Assembly (NCBI GenBank): GCA_002389045.1
Contig: DGNS01000008.1
Location: forward strand, 1 to 64,000
DNA length: 64,000 bases
Reading direction: 5' to 3'
Origin: Thiotrichaceae bacterium UBA4486
Lineage (GTDB): Bacteria; Pseudomonadota; Gammaproteobacteria; Eutrophobiales; Eutrophobiaceae
The position numbers and the translations under genes are program-made. Shown in pieces: positions 52,892-59,595 of the stretch (within the stretch, counting starts at the first letter, position 1; each line of letters starts with the position of its first letter). The notes below the pieces were generated by a model. That model did no database searches. It was not told the DNA's origin and saw nothing but the letters and a program-made list of their open reading frames with translations.

Positions 52892-53797
52892 ATGATCAAA
52901 AAGATCGCGGCGATACTCCTACTGTGTTCGTTCACTAGTTCAACTTATGCAGCAAAATTTTGGTTTCAGGACAATGCCCGCTTAAGTCAAGATACACTTG
53001 TAATTGAAGGAAAAATTGAGGCTGGTGACTATGAGGCCCTTCGAGACGTCATATCAAACTTTGGGCCATTGATTAAGGATGTATATCTATACTCTCCAGG
53101 TGGTGATGCTATTGAAGCCATGAAAATGGGGGACCTATTACGAAACCTGTATCTCACGACAGTGTCACCAAATTTTTCTTTAACTGAATACCAGCGAGAT
53201 AGGAACAAAATATCGCCCGCATGTGATAGATCCTACGAGCCTGGTCCAAAAGATCAAAGTAATTGCACTTGTGATTCCGCATGCTTTCTTATTTGGCTTG
53301 GTGGCTTCGAAAGAAAGGGCGTATATGTTGGAGTACACAGACCTGTGTTTGACACCGAATTTTACTCGTCAATTTCCCCCTCTGATGCAGAAGCTTTATA
53401 TGAATCGATGATCGCCTCCATGGAGGAATATCTACAAAAGTACAAGGTTCCTGATGAAATAATTGAACAAATGCTAAATACCCCTTCACATGAAATACAT
53501 GGCATTTGGGCAGAGCAACTTGGTGGCTATCCGGCCTTTTATGACGAAAGGCTAACTGCGATTTGTGGTGTAACCACGAATACTGGCCCAATTAGGTTGT
53601 TAGAGCTTAAAAGGGAAGAGGGTAGGATTACCGCTGAAGAAGAAGATGAGCTAGAGATGCTCCAATCAAATATTGCGAACAACAGCAAGATTGAACAGTG
53701 TAGATTTGAGCAGTTTGTTATAAAAGATAGATTTCAGGCCTTTGAGGGCTATTTTGGGGCGGGTTACATTGAAAACTGGCAAGAACATATGAAGTAG
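52892..53797 (+). CDS. Cassette 5: exported ClpP-like serine protease (COG3904 type)
   Basis: The 301-residue protein has a signal peptide (KKIAAILLLCSFTSSTYA). Its core resembles periplasmic ClpP/crotonase-fold proteins of the COG3904 kind: VYLYSPGGDAIEAMKMG as the oxyanion-type loop, CDSACFLIWLGG with the candidate Ser nucleophile between two Cys, and GVHRPVF with the candidate His. A second Cys pair (about residues 105–130) may form disulfides. ATG 52892 is used; the frame upstream overlaps the attC site. It ends 5 bp before the next attC. Confidence 0.72.
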   Translation: MIKKIAAILLLCSFTSSTYAAKFWFQDNARLSQDTLVIEGKIEAGDYEALRDVISNFGPLIKDVYLYSPGGDAIEAMKMGDLLRNLYLTTVSPNFSLTEYQRDRNKISPACDRSYEPGPKDQSNCTCDSACFLIWLGGFERKGVYVGVHRPVFDTEFYSSISPSDAEALYESMIASMEEYLQKYKVPDEIIEQMLNTPSHEIHGIWAEQLGGYPAFYDERLTAICGVTTNTGPIRLLELKREEGRITAEEEDELEMLQSNIANNSKIEQCRFEQFVIKDRFQAFEGYFGAGYIENWQEHMK

Positions 53798-53802
53798 ATG
53801 TT

Positions 53803-53916
53803 GCATAACAAAGTGCTCAAAATGGACGCACTAGTCTCCGCATCAAAGGCGCATGGCTTCGCCATTTTATGCGCCTTCGCTGCTCCGCTAATGCGCCATT
53901 TAGCACAACGTTAGAA
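53803..53916 (+). repeat. Candidate integron attC site 6
   Basis: GCATAAC (6 of 7) and GTTAGAA bound 114 bp. AGTGCTCAAAATGGACGCA pairs with TGCGCCATTTAGCAC, and a central GGCGCATGGC…TTATGCGCC hairpin extends the fold. It is the longest of the seven sites. Confidence 0.85.
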
Positions 53917-53925
53917 GGCAATAAA

Positions 53926-53965
53926 TACAAGTATAGTACAAGTATAGGGTCATACAAGTATAGGG
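53926..53965. repeat. TACAAGTATAG short direct repeats left of the RAYT
   Basis: Copies of TACAAGTATAG begin at 53926, 53937 and 53953; the last two continue into GGGTCA, which resembles the GGGGTCA start of the RAYT inverted repeat. Confidence 0.75.
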
Positions 53966-54047
53966 TCAGGTCTTTGATTTATGACACTGCTTTAGGAAAC
54001 GAGAGAATGGGGCAAATGTAATATTGAACGGTTAAAAAACAATCAAA

Positions 54048-54067
54048 GGGGTCAAATCTAGTTTTAT
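54048..54067 (+). repeat. Left 20-bp inverted repeat of the RAYT element
   Basis: GGGGTCAAATCTAGTTTTAT is the exact reverse complement of 55033–55052. It lies 29 bp before the transposase start. Confidence 0.9.
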
Positions 54068-54096
54068 ACATATTATGATTATGTTACTCTTCTCTC

Positions 54097-55056
54097 ATGG
54101 CCAGACCATTGCGAATCGAGTTTGCCGGTGCGTGGTACCACGTGATGAATCGGGGAGCGGCCCGCCGGACTGTTTTTAAGACCGACGCACACCGACACTA
54201 TTTTCTGTCCTTGCTGGCCGAAACCTCTAACCGGTTCAATGCCGAATGGCATGCCTATTGTTTGATGAGTAACCATTATCATCTGCTGCTCCGTACCCCC
54301 GAGGGCAATTTGCAAAGGATCATGCGCCATATCAATGGCCTGTATACCCAATATTTCAACCGGACCGAAGGCCGCGATGGCCCGTTATTCCGGGGGCGCT
54401 ATAAAGCGATCCTGGTCGATGAACAGGCCTACTGGAGCCAACTTTCCCGCTATATCCATCGCAATCCACTGGAAGCCGGTCTGGTCAAACGCCTGGACCA
54501 GTATCATTGGTCGAGTTATCGCAGCTACATCGGCAAAGACAAACGCCCGCCCTGGCTGCAATGCGATTACATTCTGAAAGCGATAGCGGCCCGGAACCGC
54601 CGCGAGCGCTATCGAGCTTATGTGGCGGAGGGCACGGATCCGGAGTTGGTAAACTTTTATGCCGGCAAGAGGCAGGCGCCGGTACTGGGCGGGGATGCCT
54701 TCAGAGAGGCCCTGGCACTCGAACAGGAGAATATTGACCTTCCGGAATTGCGGCAAATCCGCTCGAAACCGGACCTCGACAAACTCGTGGAGGCAGTATG
54801 TCACCGATTAAAAGTGAAGCCGGAAACTGTTTGGCGGTCCACGCGGGGGCGCGGTGCAGGAAACCCGGCCCGGGGGATGGTGATGTATTTATGCCAGCAG
54901 ATGAGCGATATGCCATTGCGTGAAATTGCGGGCCGGTTTAATTTGAAAAGCTATGCCAGTGCCGGCTCGGGTATTCGTCAATTCACAAAACGGCTGGCCA
55001 TGGATAAAGAACTTCAGAGAACGATGAACCTGATAAAACTAGATTTGACCCCATGA
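54097..55056 (+). CDS. REP-associated tyrosine transposase (RAYT), complete
   Basis: The 319-residue Y1-transposase-like protein starts MARPLRIEFAGAWYHVMNRG, has the HUH motif YHLLLR preceded by MSNH, and the catalytic Tyr in SRYIHRNPLEAG. An extra C-terminal region (about residues 225–319) includes a helix-turn-helix-like MPLREIAGRFNLKSYASAGS, common in longer RAYTs. All key residues are present. The last codons are formed by the right inverted repeat. GC content differs from the AT-rich cassettes to its left. Confidence 0.92.
   Translation: MARPLRIEFAGAWYHVMNRGAARRTVFKTDAHRHYFLSLLAETSNRFNAEWHAYCLMSNHYHLLLRTPEGNLQRIMRHINGLYTQYFNRTEGRDGPLFRGRYKAILVDEQAYWSQLSRYIHRNPLEAGLVKRLDQYHWSSYRSYIGKDKRPPWLQCDYILKAIAARNRRERYRAYVAEGTDPELVNFYAGKRQAPVLGGDAFREALALEQENIDLPELRQIRSKPDLDKLVEAVCHRLKVKPETVWRSTRGRGAGNPARGMVMYLCQQMSDMPLREIAGRFNLKSYASAGSGIRQFTKRLAMDKELQRTMNLIKLDLTP
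55033..55052 (-). repeat. Right 20-bp inverted repeat of the RAYT element
   Basis: ATAAAACTAGATTTGACCCC is the perfect complement of the left repeat and overlaps the end of the transposase coding sequence. Confidence 0.9.
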
Positions 55057-55107
55057 TTTAGATTTGACCCCATGATTTGACCCCATGATATGATCTGACC
55101 CCATGAT
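55047..55107. repeat. GACCCCATGAT repeats right of the RAYT
   Basis: GACCCCATGAT is found at 55047, 55066, 55079 and 55097, followed by more CATGATCT variations to about 55148. It looks like REP-type material generated next to the transposase, extending into the start of the next ORF. Confidence 0.75.
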
Positions 55108-55141
55108 ATGATCCTCAATGATCTTTCCATGATCTTTTTCC

Positions 55142-55294
55142 ATGATCTCTGAGAGAGAATACATACAGGCAGATGGACGAATAAGGCGATGGGCTAAAAT
55201 AGACGAAATGGAAGGCCGGTACTTACGGGTGATTTTGCTGACGGATGGAGAAACCATCCACAATGCATTTTTTGATAGAGGATTCAAACCATGA
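55142..55294 (+). CDS. Short, probably 5'-truncated toxin-like ORF
   Basis: A 50-codon frame (MISEREYIQADGRIRRWAKI…) ends in GRYLRVILLTDGETIHNAFF, which resembles the C-terminal strands of DUF4258/PBECR-type nuclease-like proteins. An N-terminal part would be expected, but RAYT-linked repeats occupy that place, so this is likely a remnant, perhaps still translated. Its stop overlaps the DUF2283 start (ATGA), the coupling typical of toxin–antitoxin-like pairs. The family call is tentative. Confidence 0.5.
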   Translation: MISEREYIQADGRIRRWAKIDEMEGRYLRVILLTDGETIHNAFFDRGFKP

Positions 55295-55488
55295 AAGTTA
55301 GCTATTTTGATGACACTGACACACTGTATATCGAATTCCGAGACAGCGATATAGCGGAGTCCAATGACCTGGATGAAAACACCATCCTTGATGTAGATAC
55401 CCAAGGTAACGTCTTCGCTATTACATTCGAACATGCAAGCGAGCGCACCGACGTGAGTCATCTCATTGTAGAGGGTATTGCGGCATAA
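55291..55488 (+). CDS. DUF2283 family protein
   Basis: The 65-residue protein MKVSYFDDTDTLYIEFRDSD… is a typical DUF2283 member (beta-strands with YDxExDxLYIxF pattern, here YFDDTDTLYIEF, then NTILDVDTQGNVFAITFEHA). DUF2283 genes often lie directly after small toxin-like ORFs, and it overlaps the upstream ORF by 4 bp. An antitoxin-like role is inferred only from this arrangement. Its stop codon lies inside the next attC candidate, so it is the last gene of a cassette. Confidence 0.85.
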   Translation: MKVSYFDDTDTLYIEFRDSDIAESNDLDENTILDVDTQGNVFAITFEHASERTDVSHLIVEGIAA

Positions 55489-55537
55489 CCAACCAGCCGA
55501 CGCCAGAAAGCGGCACGGCTGATGGGTGGCGTTACAC
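55483..55537 (+). repeat. Candidate integron attC site 7 (short form)
   Basis: GCATAAC (6 of 7) and GTTACAC (6 of 7) bound only 55 bp. The core CAGCCGACGCC…GCGGCACGGCTG closely resembles the core of short aadA-type attC sites. The YnfA ATG follows directly. Confidence 0.75.
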
Positions 55538-55885
55538 ATGCCAACAGACATTCTAGCAGGTGCGAAGGTGCTGGCCTTGTTCTCGGCCACAGCGGTTGCC
55601 GAGATCGTCGGGTGTTATTTGCCGTATCTGTGGCTGAAGCACGATAAAAGCCCCTGGCTTCTTCTTCCGGCGGCGGCCAGTCTCGCATTATTTGTCTGGC
55701 TGCTTTCGCTGCATCCGCACGCGGCCGGGCGCGTATATGCAGCCTACGGCGGAGTCTATGTATCAGTAGCGATTCTCTGGCTGTGGGTTGTGGATGCCGT
55801 TCGACCCACTGTAACTGATCTGGTCGGGGTCGCCATCTGTATTCTGGGAATGCTGGTAATCATGCTCGGGGCGAGACATGCCTGA
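55538..55885 (+). CDS. ynfA: YnfA/UPF0060 small membrane protein
   Basis: YnfA proteins are four-helix membrane proteins resembling small multidrug-resistance transporters. The 115-residue product (E. coli 108) has four hydrophobic segments, AEIVGCYLPYLWL near the start and GRVYAAYGGVYVSVAILWLW in the third helix, all family hallmarks. ATG 55538 directly after the attC box is preferred over GTG 55526, which lies inside the site. Its position suggests it travels as a cassette, but no attC candidate was found after its stop, so it may instead be the first chromosomal gene beyond the array. Confidence 0.9.
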   Translation: MPTDILAGAKVLALFSATAVAEIVGCYLPYLWLKHDKSPWLLLPAAASLALFVWLLSLHPHAAGRVYAAYGGVYVSVAILWLWVVDAVRPTVTDLVGVAICILGMLVIMLGARHA

Positions 55886-55963
55886 CCACACCGTCAACCG
55901 GATACGGAGAGGTGGTCCTTATCGTTTCTTCTTTTACAGCAACACTACAGGAGAGCCCGTCAC

Positions 55964-55985
55964 GCATTTTGCCTGCACAAAATGC
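55964..55985. repeat. Perfect 8-bp hairpin in the gap after ynfA
   Basis: GCATTTTG and CAAAATGC flank a 6-nt loop within the 216-bp gap between ynfA and the hydrolase gene. There is no T-run, so it is a possible operator or leader structure. The gap holds no convincing gene. Confidence 0.45.
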
Positions 55986-56101
55986 AAAGAGAATGAAAGG
56001 AATTTATAATATAGAATTCACACGGACATATCGCTCGCTGTGCCTGTTAGTTTCCGGAGAGTACAACGATGAACCAAGAATCGTGGAACGGAGATCAACC
56101 T

Positions 56102-56872
56102 ATGAATACAGACAGAACAGGCAATAAGGTCATTATCCATTTGATACTTTCACTGCTTTTCATGCTGCCGGCCGCCGGCCCGGTTTTTGCCGCCGGTAAT
56201 TCCGTTCAATATTCTGTCAATGGTGTGGACTACGAAGGTTATTATGTCAGCCCGCGCGACAAGGCTCCTCTGGTGCTTCTGATCCATGACTGGGACGGTC
56301 TCACGGACTATGAAATCAAACGTGCCCGGATGCTGGCTGATGAAGGCTATGCGGTTTTTGCCGCGGATTTGTTCGGCGCCGGTGTACGTCCAACCGAAGT
56401 CAGGGATAAACGCCGGCATACCGGTGAATTATATACTGACCGGGAAAAGATGCGTTCACTGATGCAGGCAGCCCTGGATACCGCACATAGCCTCGGCGCG
56501 GATACCGGCAATGCGGTTGCCATGGGCTACTGTTTCGGGGGTGCCGCGGTTCTGGAGCTGGCCCGTTCCGGCGCCGGGCTCCGGGGATTCGTCAGTTTCC
56601 ATGGCGGTCTTGCCACACCCGAAGGGCAAAGTTATGAAAATACGCAGGGGAAAGTGCTGGTTTTTCACGGCAGCGCGGATACGGCTATTACAATGGAAGA
56701 TTTTTCCCGGCTGACAATGGAACTGGAATCACACGGAATCGCCCATGAAATGACCAGCTACGGCGGCGCACCACATGCATTCACACATTTCGGTACAGAG
56801 CGTTACCGGGCTGATGCCGACCAGGCTTCCTGGCAGCGCTTTCTCACTTTTCTGGATGTAATATTCCAATGA
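56102..56872 (+). CDS. Exported dienelactone hydrolase family protein
   Basis: Dienelactone hydrolase-like proteins are alpha/beta hydrolases with a Cys or Ser nucleophile. The 256-residue product has a signal peptide (LILSLLFMLPAAGPVFA), the nucleophile elbow GYCFGGAAV with Cys, an acid in GSADTAI and the catalytic His in GAPHAFTHF, in the expected order. The substrate is unknown. Two starts have ribosome sites: ATG 56069 (267 residues) and ATG 56102; the latter gives the more normal signal peptide. Confidence 0.87.
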   Translation: MNTDRTGNKVIIHLILSLLFMLPAAGPVFAAGNSVQYSVNGVDYEGYYVSPRDKAPLVLLIHDWDGLTDYEIKRARMLADEGYAVFAADLFGAGVRPTEVRDKRRHTGELYTDREKMRSLMQAALDTAHSLGADTGNAVAMGYCFGGAAVLELARSGAGLRGFVSFHGGLATPEGQSYENTQGKVLVFHGSADTAITMEDFSRLTMELESHGIAHEMTSYGGAPHAFTHFGTERYRADADQASWQRFLTFLDVIFQ

Positions 56873-56949
56873 TTTTCGAGAAAATAAATGTCTACTGGGC
56901 AACCTTATGTCACTTTTAAACCAGGTTATGGGAGCGGGCTTGTAAAATA

Positions 56950-57555
56950 ATGGACTTCTTCCACTCCATGATCCTGATGCTGGTACTGCTGAACCCGTTC
57001 CTGGTCATCATTTACCTGGTTGATGTCGTCCGCAATCTTGATCAGCACCAGTTTCACCTGGTGCTGATACGCGCCGGTGTCATTGCCAGTGTAGTACTGT
57101 GCGCCTTCGCCATTCTTGGCGACGCAATTTTTTCTACACTGCAGGTGGAATTTGCATCATTCCAGATTTTCGGCGGCATCATATTTCTGCTCATAGGGCT
57201 ACAGTTTGTTTTCCGGGGGCCGACGGCGATCGAGATCCTGCAAGGCAAGTCCAGGCATATTGCCGGCTCCATTGCCATGCCGGTACTCATTGGTCCGGGT
57301 ACAATCAGCGCCAGTATTGTGATTGGTGAGCGGCTGGAGACCATCTTCGCGGCCGCTGCCGTGCTCTCGGCCGTCATTGTCTGCCTGATCACCATAACCC
57401 TGCTCAAACGCCTGCACGATTATGTGTTACCACGGCGCGAAGCCTTGATTGAACGCTATATAGAAATTGCCGGTCGAATTACCGCACTCTATGTGGGTAC
57501 GGTCGCCATAGACATGATTATGCAGGGCTTGATGACCTGGGCCGGGAGACTCTGA
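56950..57555 (+). CDS. MarC family integral membrane protein
   Basis: The 201-residue protein has six hydrophobic segments and the MarC patterns LLNPFLVIIY near the start, FQIFGGIIFLLIGLQFV, and SIAMPVLIGPGTISASIV in the fourth segment. MarC/YchE-type proteins have no confirmed transport function. It precedes the sirtuin gene by 47 bp on the same strand. Confidence 0.88.
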   Translation: MDFFHSMILMLVLLNPFLVIIYLVDVVRNLDQHQFHLVLIRAGVIASVVLCAFAILGDAIFSTLQVEFASFQIFGGIIFLLIGLQFVFRGPTAIEILQGKSRHIAGSIAMPVLIGPGTISASIVIGERLETIFAAAAVLSAVIVCLITITLLKRLHDYVLPRREALIERYIEIAGRITALYVGTVAIDMIMQGLMTWAGRL

Positions 57556-57602
57556 CATTCGGTCCCATCAAACCCGCAATCACGTTTAAAGCCTGTTCGA
57601 CT

Positions 57603-58352
57603 ATGGAAAATCTGCTGTCACAAGCGAGAGCCCTGCTGCAAGGATCTGCGACAGTGACTGTCTTCTCCGGCGCCGGGTTGAGCGCTGAATCCGGGTTGTC
57701 GACCTTCAGGGACAAACAGGCTGATGCACTGTGGTCTAGATTTGATCCGGCCGAGCTGGCCTCGGTTCAAGGCTTCGAGAAGGATCCCGGGCACGTGATT
57801 GAATGGTACAACTGGCGCAGGAAAATCCACGCCGATGCGCAACCCAATGCCGGACACAGGGCGCTGGCGCAACGGGATACCTTCCTGCATGTCACCCAGA
57901 ATGTTGATAACCTGCTGGAAAAGGCGGGCGTTCCCGCCGGCAACATTCATCATCTGCACGGGACCATCACCCGGGACCGTTGTCACAATCCATCCTGTTG
58001 TCATGAGGAAGCTGTCGAACTGGCCAATCCCGCTCCCATGAGACAATGTCCGTTATGCGGCCAACTCATGCGGCCGGCCGTAGTCTGGTTTGGTGAAAAC
58101 CTGCCGGAATCAACCTGGATTCAATCCCGGGAACTGTGCCGGCAAACCGATTGCCTGCTGGTGGTCGGCACCAGCGCCACGGTCTATCCCGCCGCCGGGC
58201 TCATCCACCTTGCCCGGCAACACGGCAGTAAAATAATCGTGGTCAATAACGAGACAACCGGCGCCAGTGAGCTGGCAGACATCGAATTAATCGGTAGCGC
58301 CGGCAATATTCTGCCGCGCTTGCTGGATAATGTGGCAATTTGCCCGCAGTAG
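57603..58352 (+). CDS. cobB: NAD-dependent protein deacylase (class III sirtuin)
   Basis: Sirtuins remove acyl groups from lysines with NAD. The 249-residue protein has the NAD motif GAGLSAESGLSTFRD (about 23–37), TQNVDNLLEKAG, the catalytic His in HLHGTI and four zinc Cys (CHNPSC and CPLC). WYNWRR near residue 68 supplies the Tyr and Arg (YxxR) that in Sirt5/CobB-type enzymes accept succinyl and malonyl groups, so a desuccinylase activity is expected. It is convergent with queD. Confidence 0.93.
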   Translation: MENLLSQARALLQGSATVTVFSGAGLSAESGLSTFRDKQADALWSRFDPAELASVQGFEKDPGHVIEWYNWRRKIHADAQPNAGHRALAQRDTFLHVTQNVDNLLEKAGVPAGNIHHLHGTITRDRCHNPSCCHEEAVELANPAPMRQCPLCGQLMRPAVVWFGENLPESTWIQSRELCRQTDCLLVVGTSATVYPAAGLIHLARQHGSKIIVVNNETTGASELADIELIGSAGNILPRLLDNVAICPQ

Positions 58353-58387
58353 CCGGGTCTGGTTATTCATGCAATCCACTGCAGGTG

Positions 58388-58753
58388 TTAAAACTGTTCT
58401 TCACCCCTGTAGATACATCCGGCCGTGCAGGTTTCCTGAACGTGCACGGCACTGAGCCGCGGCAGTTCCGCTTGCATCCTGTCCCAGATCCAGCGGGCCA
58501 GATTTTCACTGGTCGGATTTTCCAGGCCTTCAACATCATTGAGATAATGATGATCCAGCTGCTCGAAAACCGGCTGAAACAGCCGGCCGATTGCAGCAAA
58601 ATCCATAACCCATCCCGTAGACGGATCCACGTCACCACTGACATGTATGGTTACCTGGAATGAATGACCGTGCAATCTTCGGCATTTGTGTCCTTGCGGA
58701 AGGTTGGGCAGTCGATGAGCCGCCTCGATGGAAAATTTCTTGTAGATTTCCAC
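58388..58753 (-). CDS. queD: 6-Carboxytetrahydropterin synthase QueD
   Basis: QueD makes 6-carboxy-5,6,7,8-tetrahydropterin in the queuosine tRNA-modification pathway. The 121-residue protein (E. coli 121) has zinc ligands His13, His28 and His30 (AAHRL, LHGH), the catalytic Cys24 (KCRRLHGH) and the DHHYLND segment with the Asp-His pair. It lies 3 bp after dat on the same strand, so it is read with the cell-wall genes. Confidence 0.94.
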   Translation of the reverse strand: MEIYKKFSIEAAHRLPNLPQGHKCRRLHGHSFQVTIHVSGDVDPSTGWVMDFAAIGRLFQPVFEQLDHHYLNDVEGLENPTSENLARWIWDRMQAELPRLSAVHVQETCTAGCIYRGEEQF

Positions 58754-58756
58754 GTC

Positions 58757-59590
58757 TCAGTAATTCTCCTTGATATCCTGGTAGAGCGCATTTGCCTGCC
58801 TGTAAAGCGGGCCGGGTTCGCCACTGCCAACCACCCGGTCGTTCAATGATATCACCGGTACTATTTCCCAAGTGGAACTGGTAATCCAGATCTCATCGGC
58901 GGAATCCAGCGCCCTGATATCAATCTCTTCTTCACGGCACTCCACTTTGTCCCCGCGCAGCAATTCAACCACCAGGTCCCGCGTCACCCCCGGTAATATC
59001 GCCCGGCTTCTGGGTGGCGTCCTGACAACGCCGTCACTGATAACAAACACATTGCTGGCAGCGCCCTCGGTCAACCTGCCCTCTCTGTAAAGAATAGCCT
59101 CCGTGGCGCCCTGTGTCCTGGCCTCGTGCCTGAGCATAACACCGGGAAGCAAGGCGATGGTTTTCAGGTCGCAATGTTTCCAGCGCGGATCCTCACGGGT
59201 GATTGCGGCAATACCGGCATTTGAGGTCTTTGCTTCAAGCGGTTTGCTCATAACAAAAACAGTGGGCTTGATATCGTCACTGAACAGGTGGTCGCGTGGT
59301 GATATGCCGCGGGTCAGCTGCAGATATAACGACTGGTGCCTGCCCGCGTTCCGGGCAATGACTTCTGCGAAGATGGCCGCCCACTCCTGTTTTGACAGGG
59401 GATTTGACATGTAAATACCCGCCAGGCTGTTATCCAGGCGTGACAGATGCTCATTCAGACGAAAGGGTTTGCTGTTATAGGAGGGGAAAACCTCGTAAAC
59501 GCCGTCGGCAAACAGGAAACCCCGATCAAGAACGGAGATCCGCGCCTCTTCCAGGGGCAGGTATTCACCGTTCAGATAGACGATGGACAT
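58757..59590 (-). CDS. dat: D-amino acid aminotransferase (class IV PLP enzyme)
   Basis: The enzyme interconverts D-amino acids such as D-alanine and D-glutamate with keto acids, using PLP. The 277-residue protein begins MSIVYLNGEYLPLEEARISV, has LDRGFLFADGVYEVF, the PLP Lys in DLKTIALLPGVMLR near residue 142 and the GAASNVFVI and TRSRAILPGVTR-type motifs (PPRSRAILPGVTRDL). Branched-chain aminotransferase and ADC lyase are related alternatives, but the N-terminus fits D-alanine transaminases. It is located directly after dacA, which releases D-alanine. Confidence 0.88.
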   Translation of the reverse strand: MSIVYLNGEYLPLEEARISVLDRGFLFADGVYEVFPSYNSKPFRLNEHLSRLDNSLAGIYMSNPLSKQEWAAIFAEVIARNAGRHQSLYLQLTRGISPRDHLFSDDIKPTVFVMSKPLEAKTSNAGIAAITREDPRWKHCDLKTIALLPGVMLRHEARTQGATEAILYREGRLTEGAASNVFVISDGVVRTPPRSRAILPGVTRDLVVELLRGDKVECREEEIDIRALDSADEIWITSSTWEIVPVISLNDRVVGSGEPGPLYRQANALYQDIKENY

Positions 59591-59595
59591 CGCAA

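Larger units (their letters stand above)
54048..55052 (+). mobile_element. RAYT-type element within the cassette array
   Basis: A single transposase gene is enclosed by perfect 20-bp inverted repeats, with several further copies of the same short motif outside the right end. The unit sits between attC site 6 and a 5'-shortened ORF, so insertion or gene drift here could have disrupted one cassette. RAYTs are not known to move like classic IS elements, so 'element' is used loosely. Confidence 0.65.

Noticed and set aside
53926..53965. Second CRISPR-like repeat set
   Set aside because: Only three short copies with irregular spacing, better explained as RAYT-linked repeats.
55888..55925. Possible eighth attC after ynfA (GACCAC…GTGGTC arms)
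   Set aside because: There is some symmetry but no GTTRRRY box, so the attC criteria are not met.
55912..56127. 71-codon plus-strand frame after ynfA
   Set aside because: It overlaps the start of the hydrolase gene in another frame and a hairpin; it has no ribosome site and no protein-like pattern.
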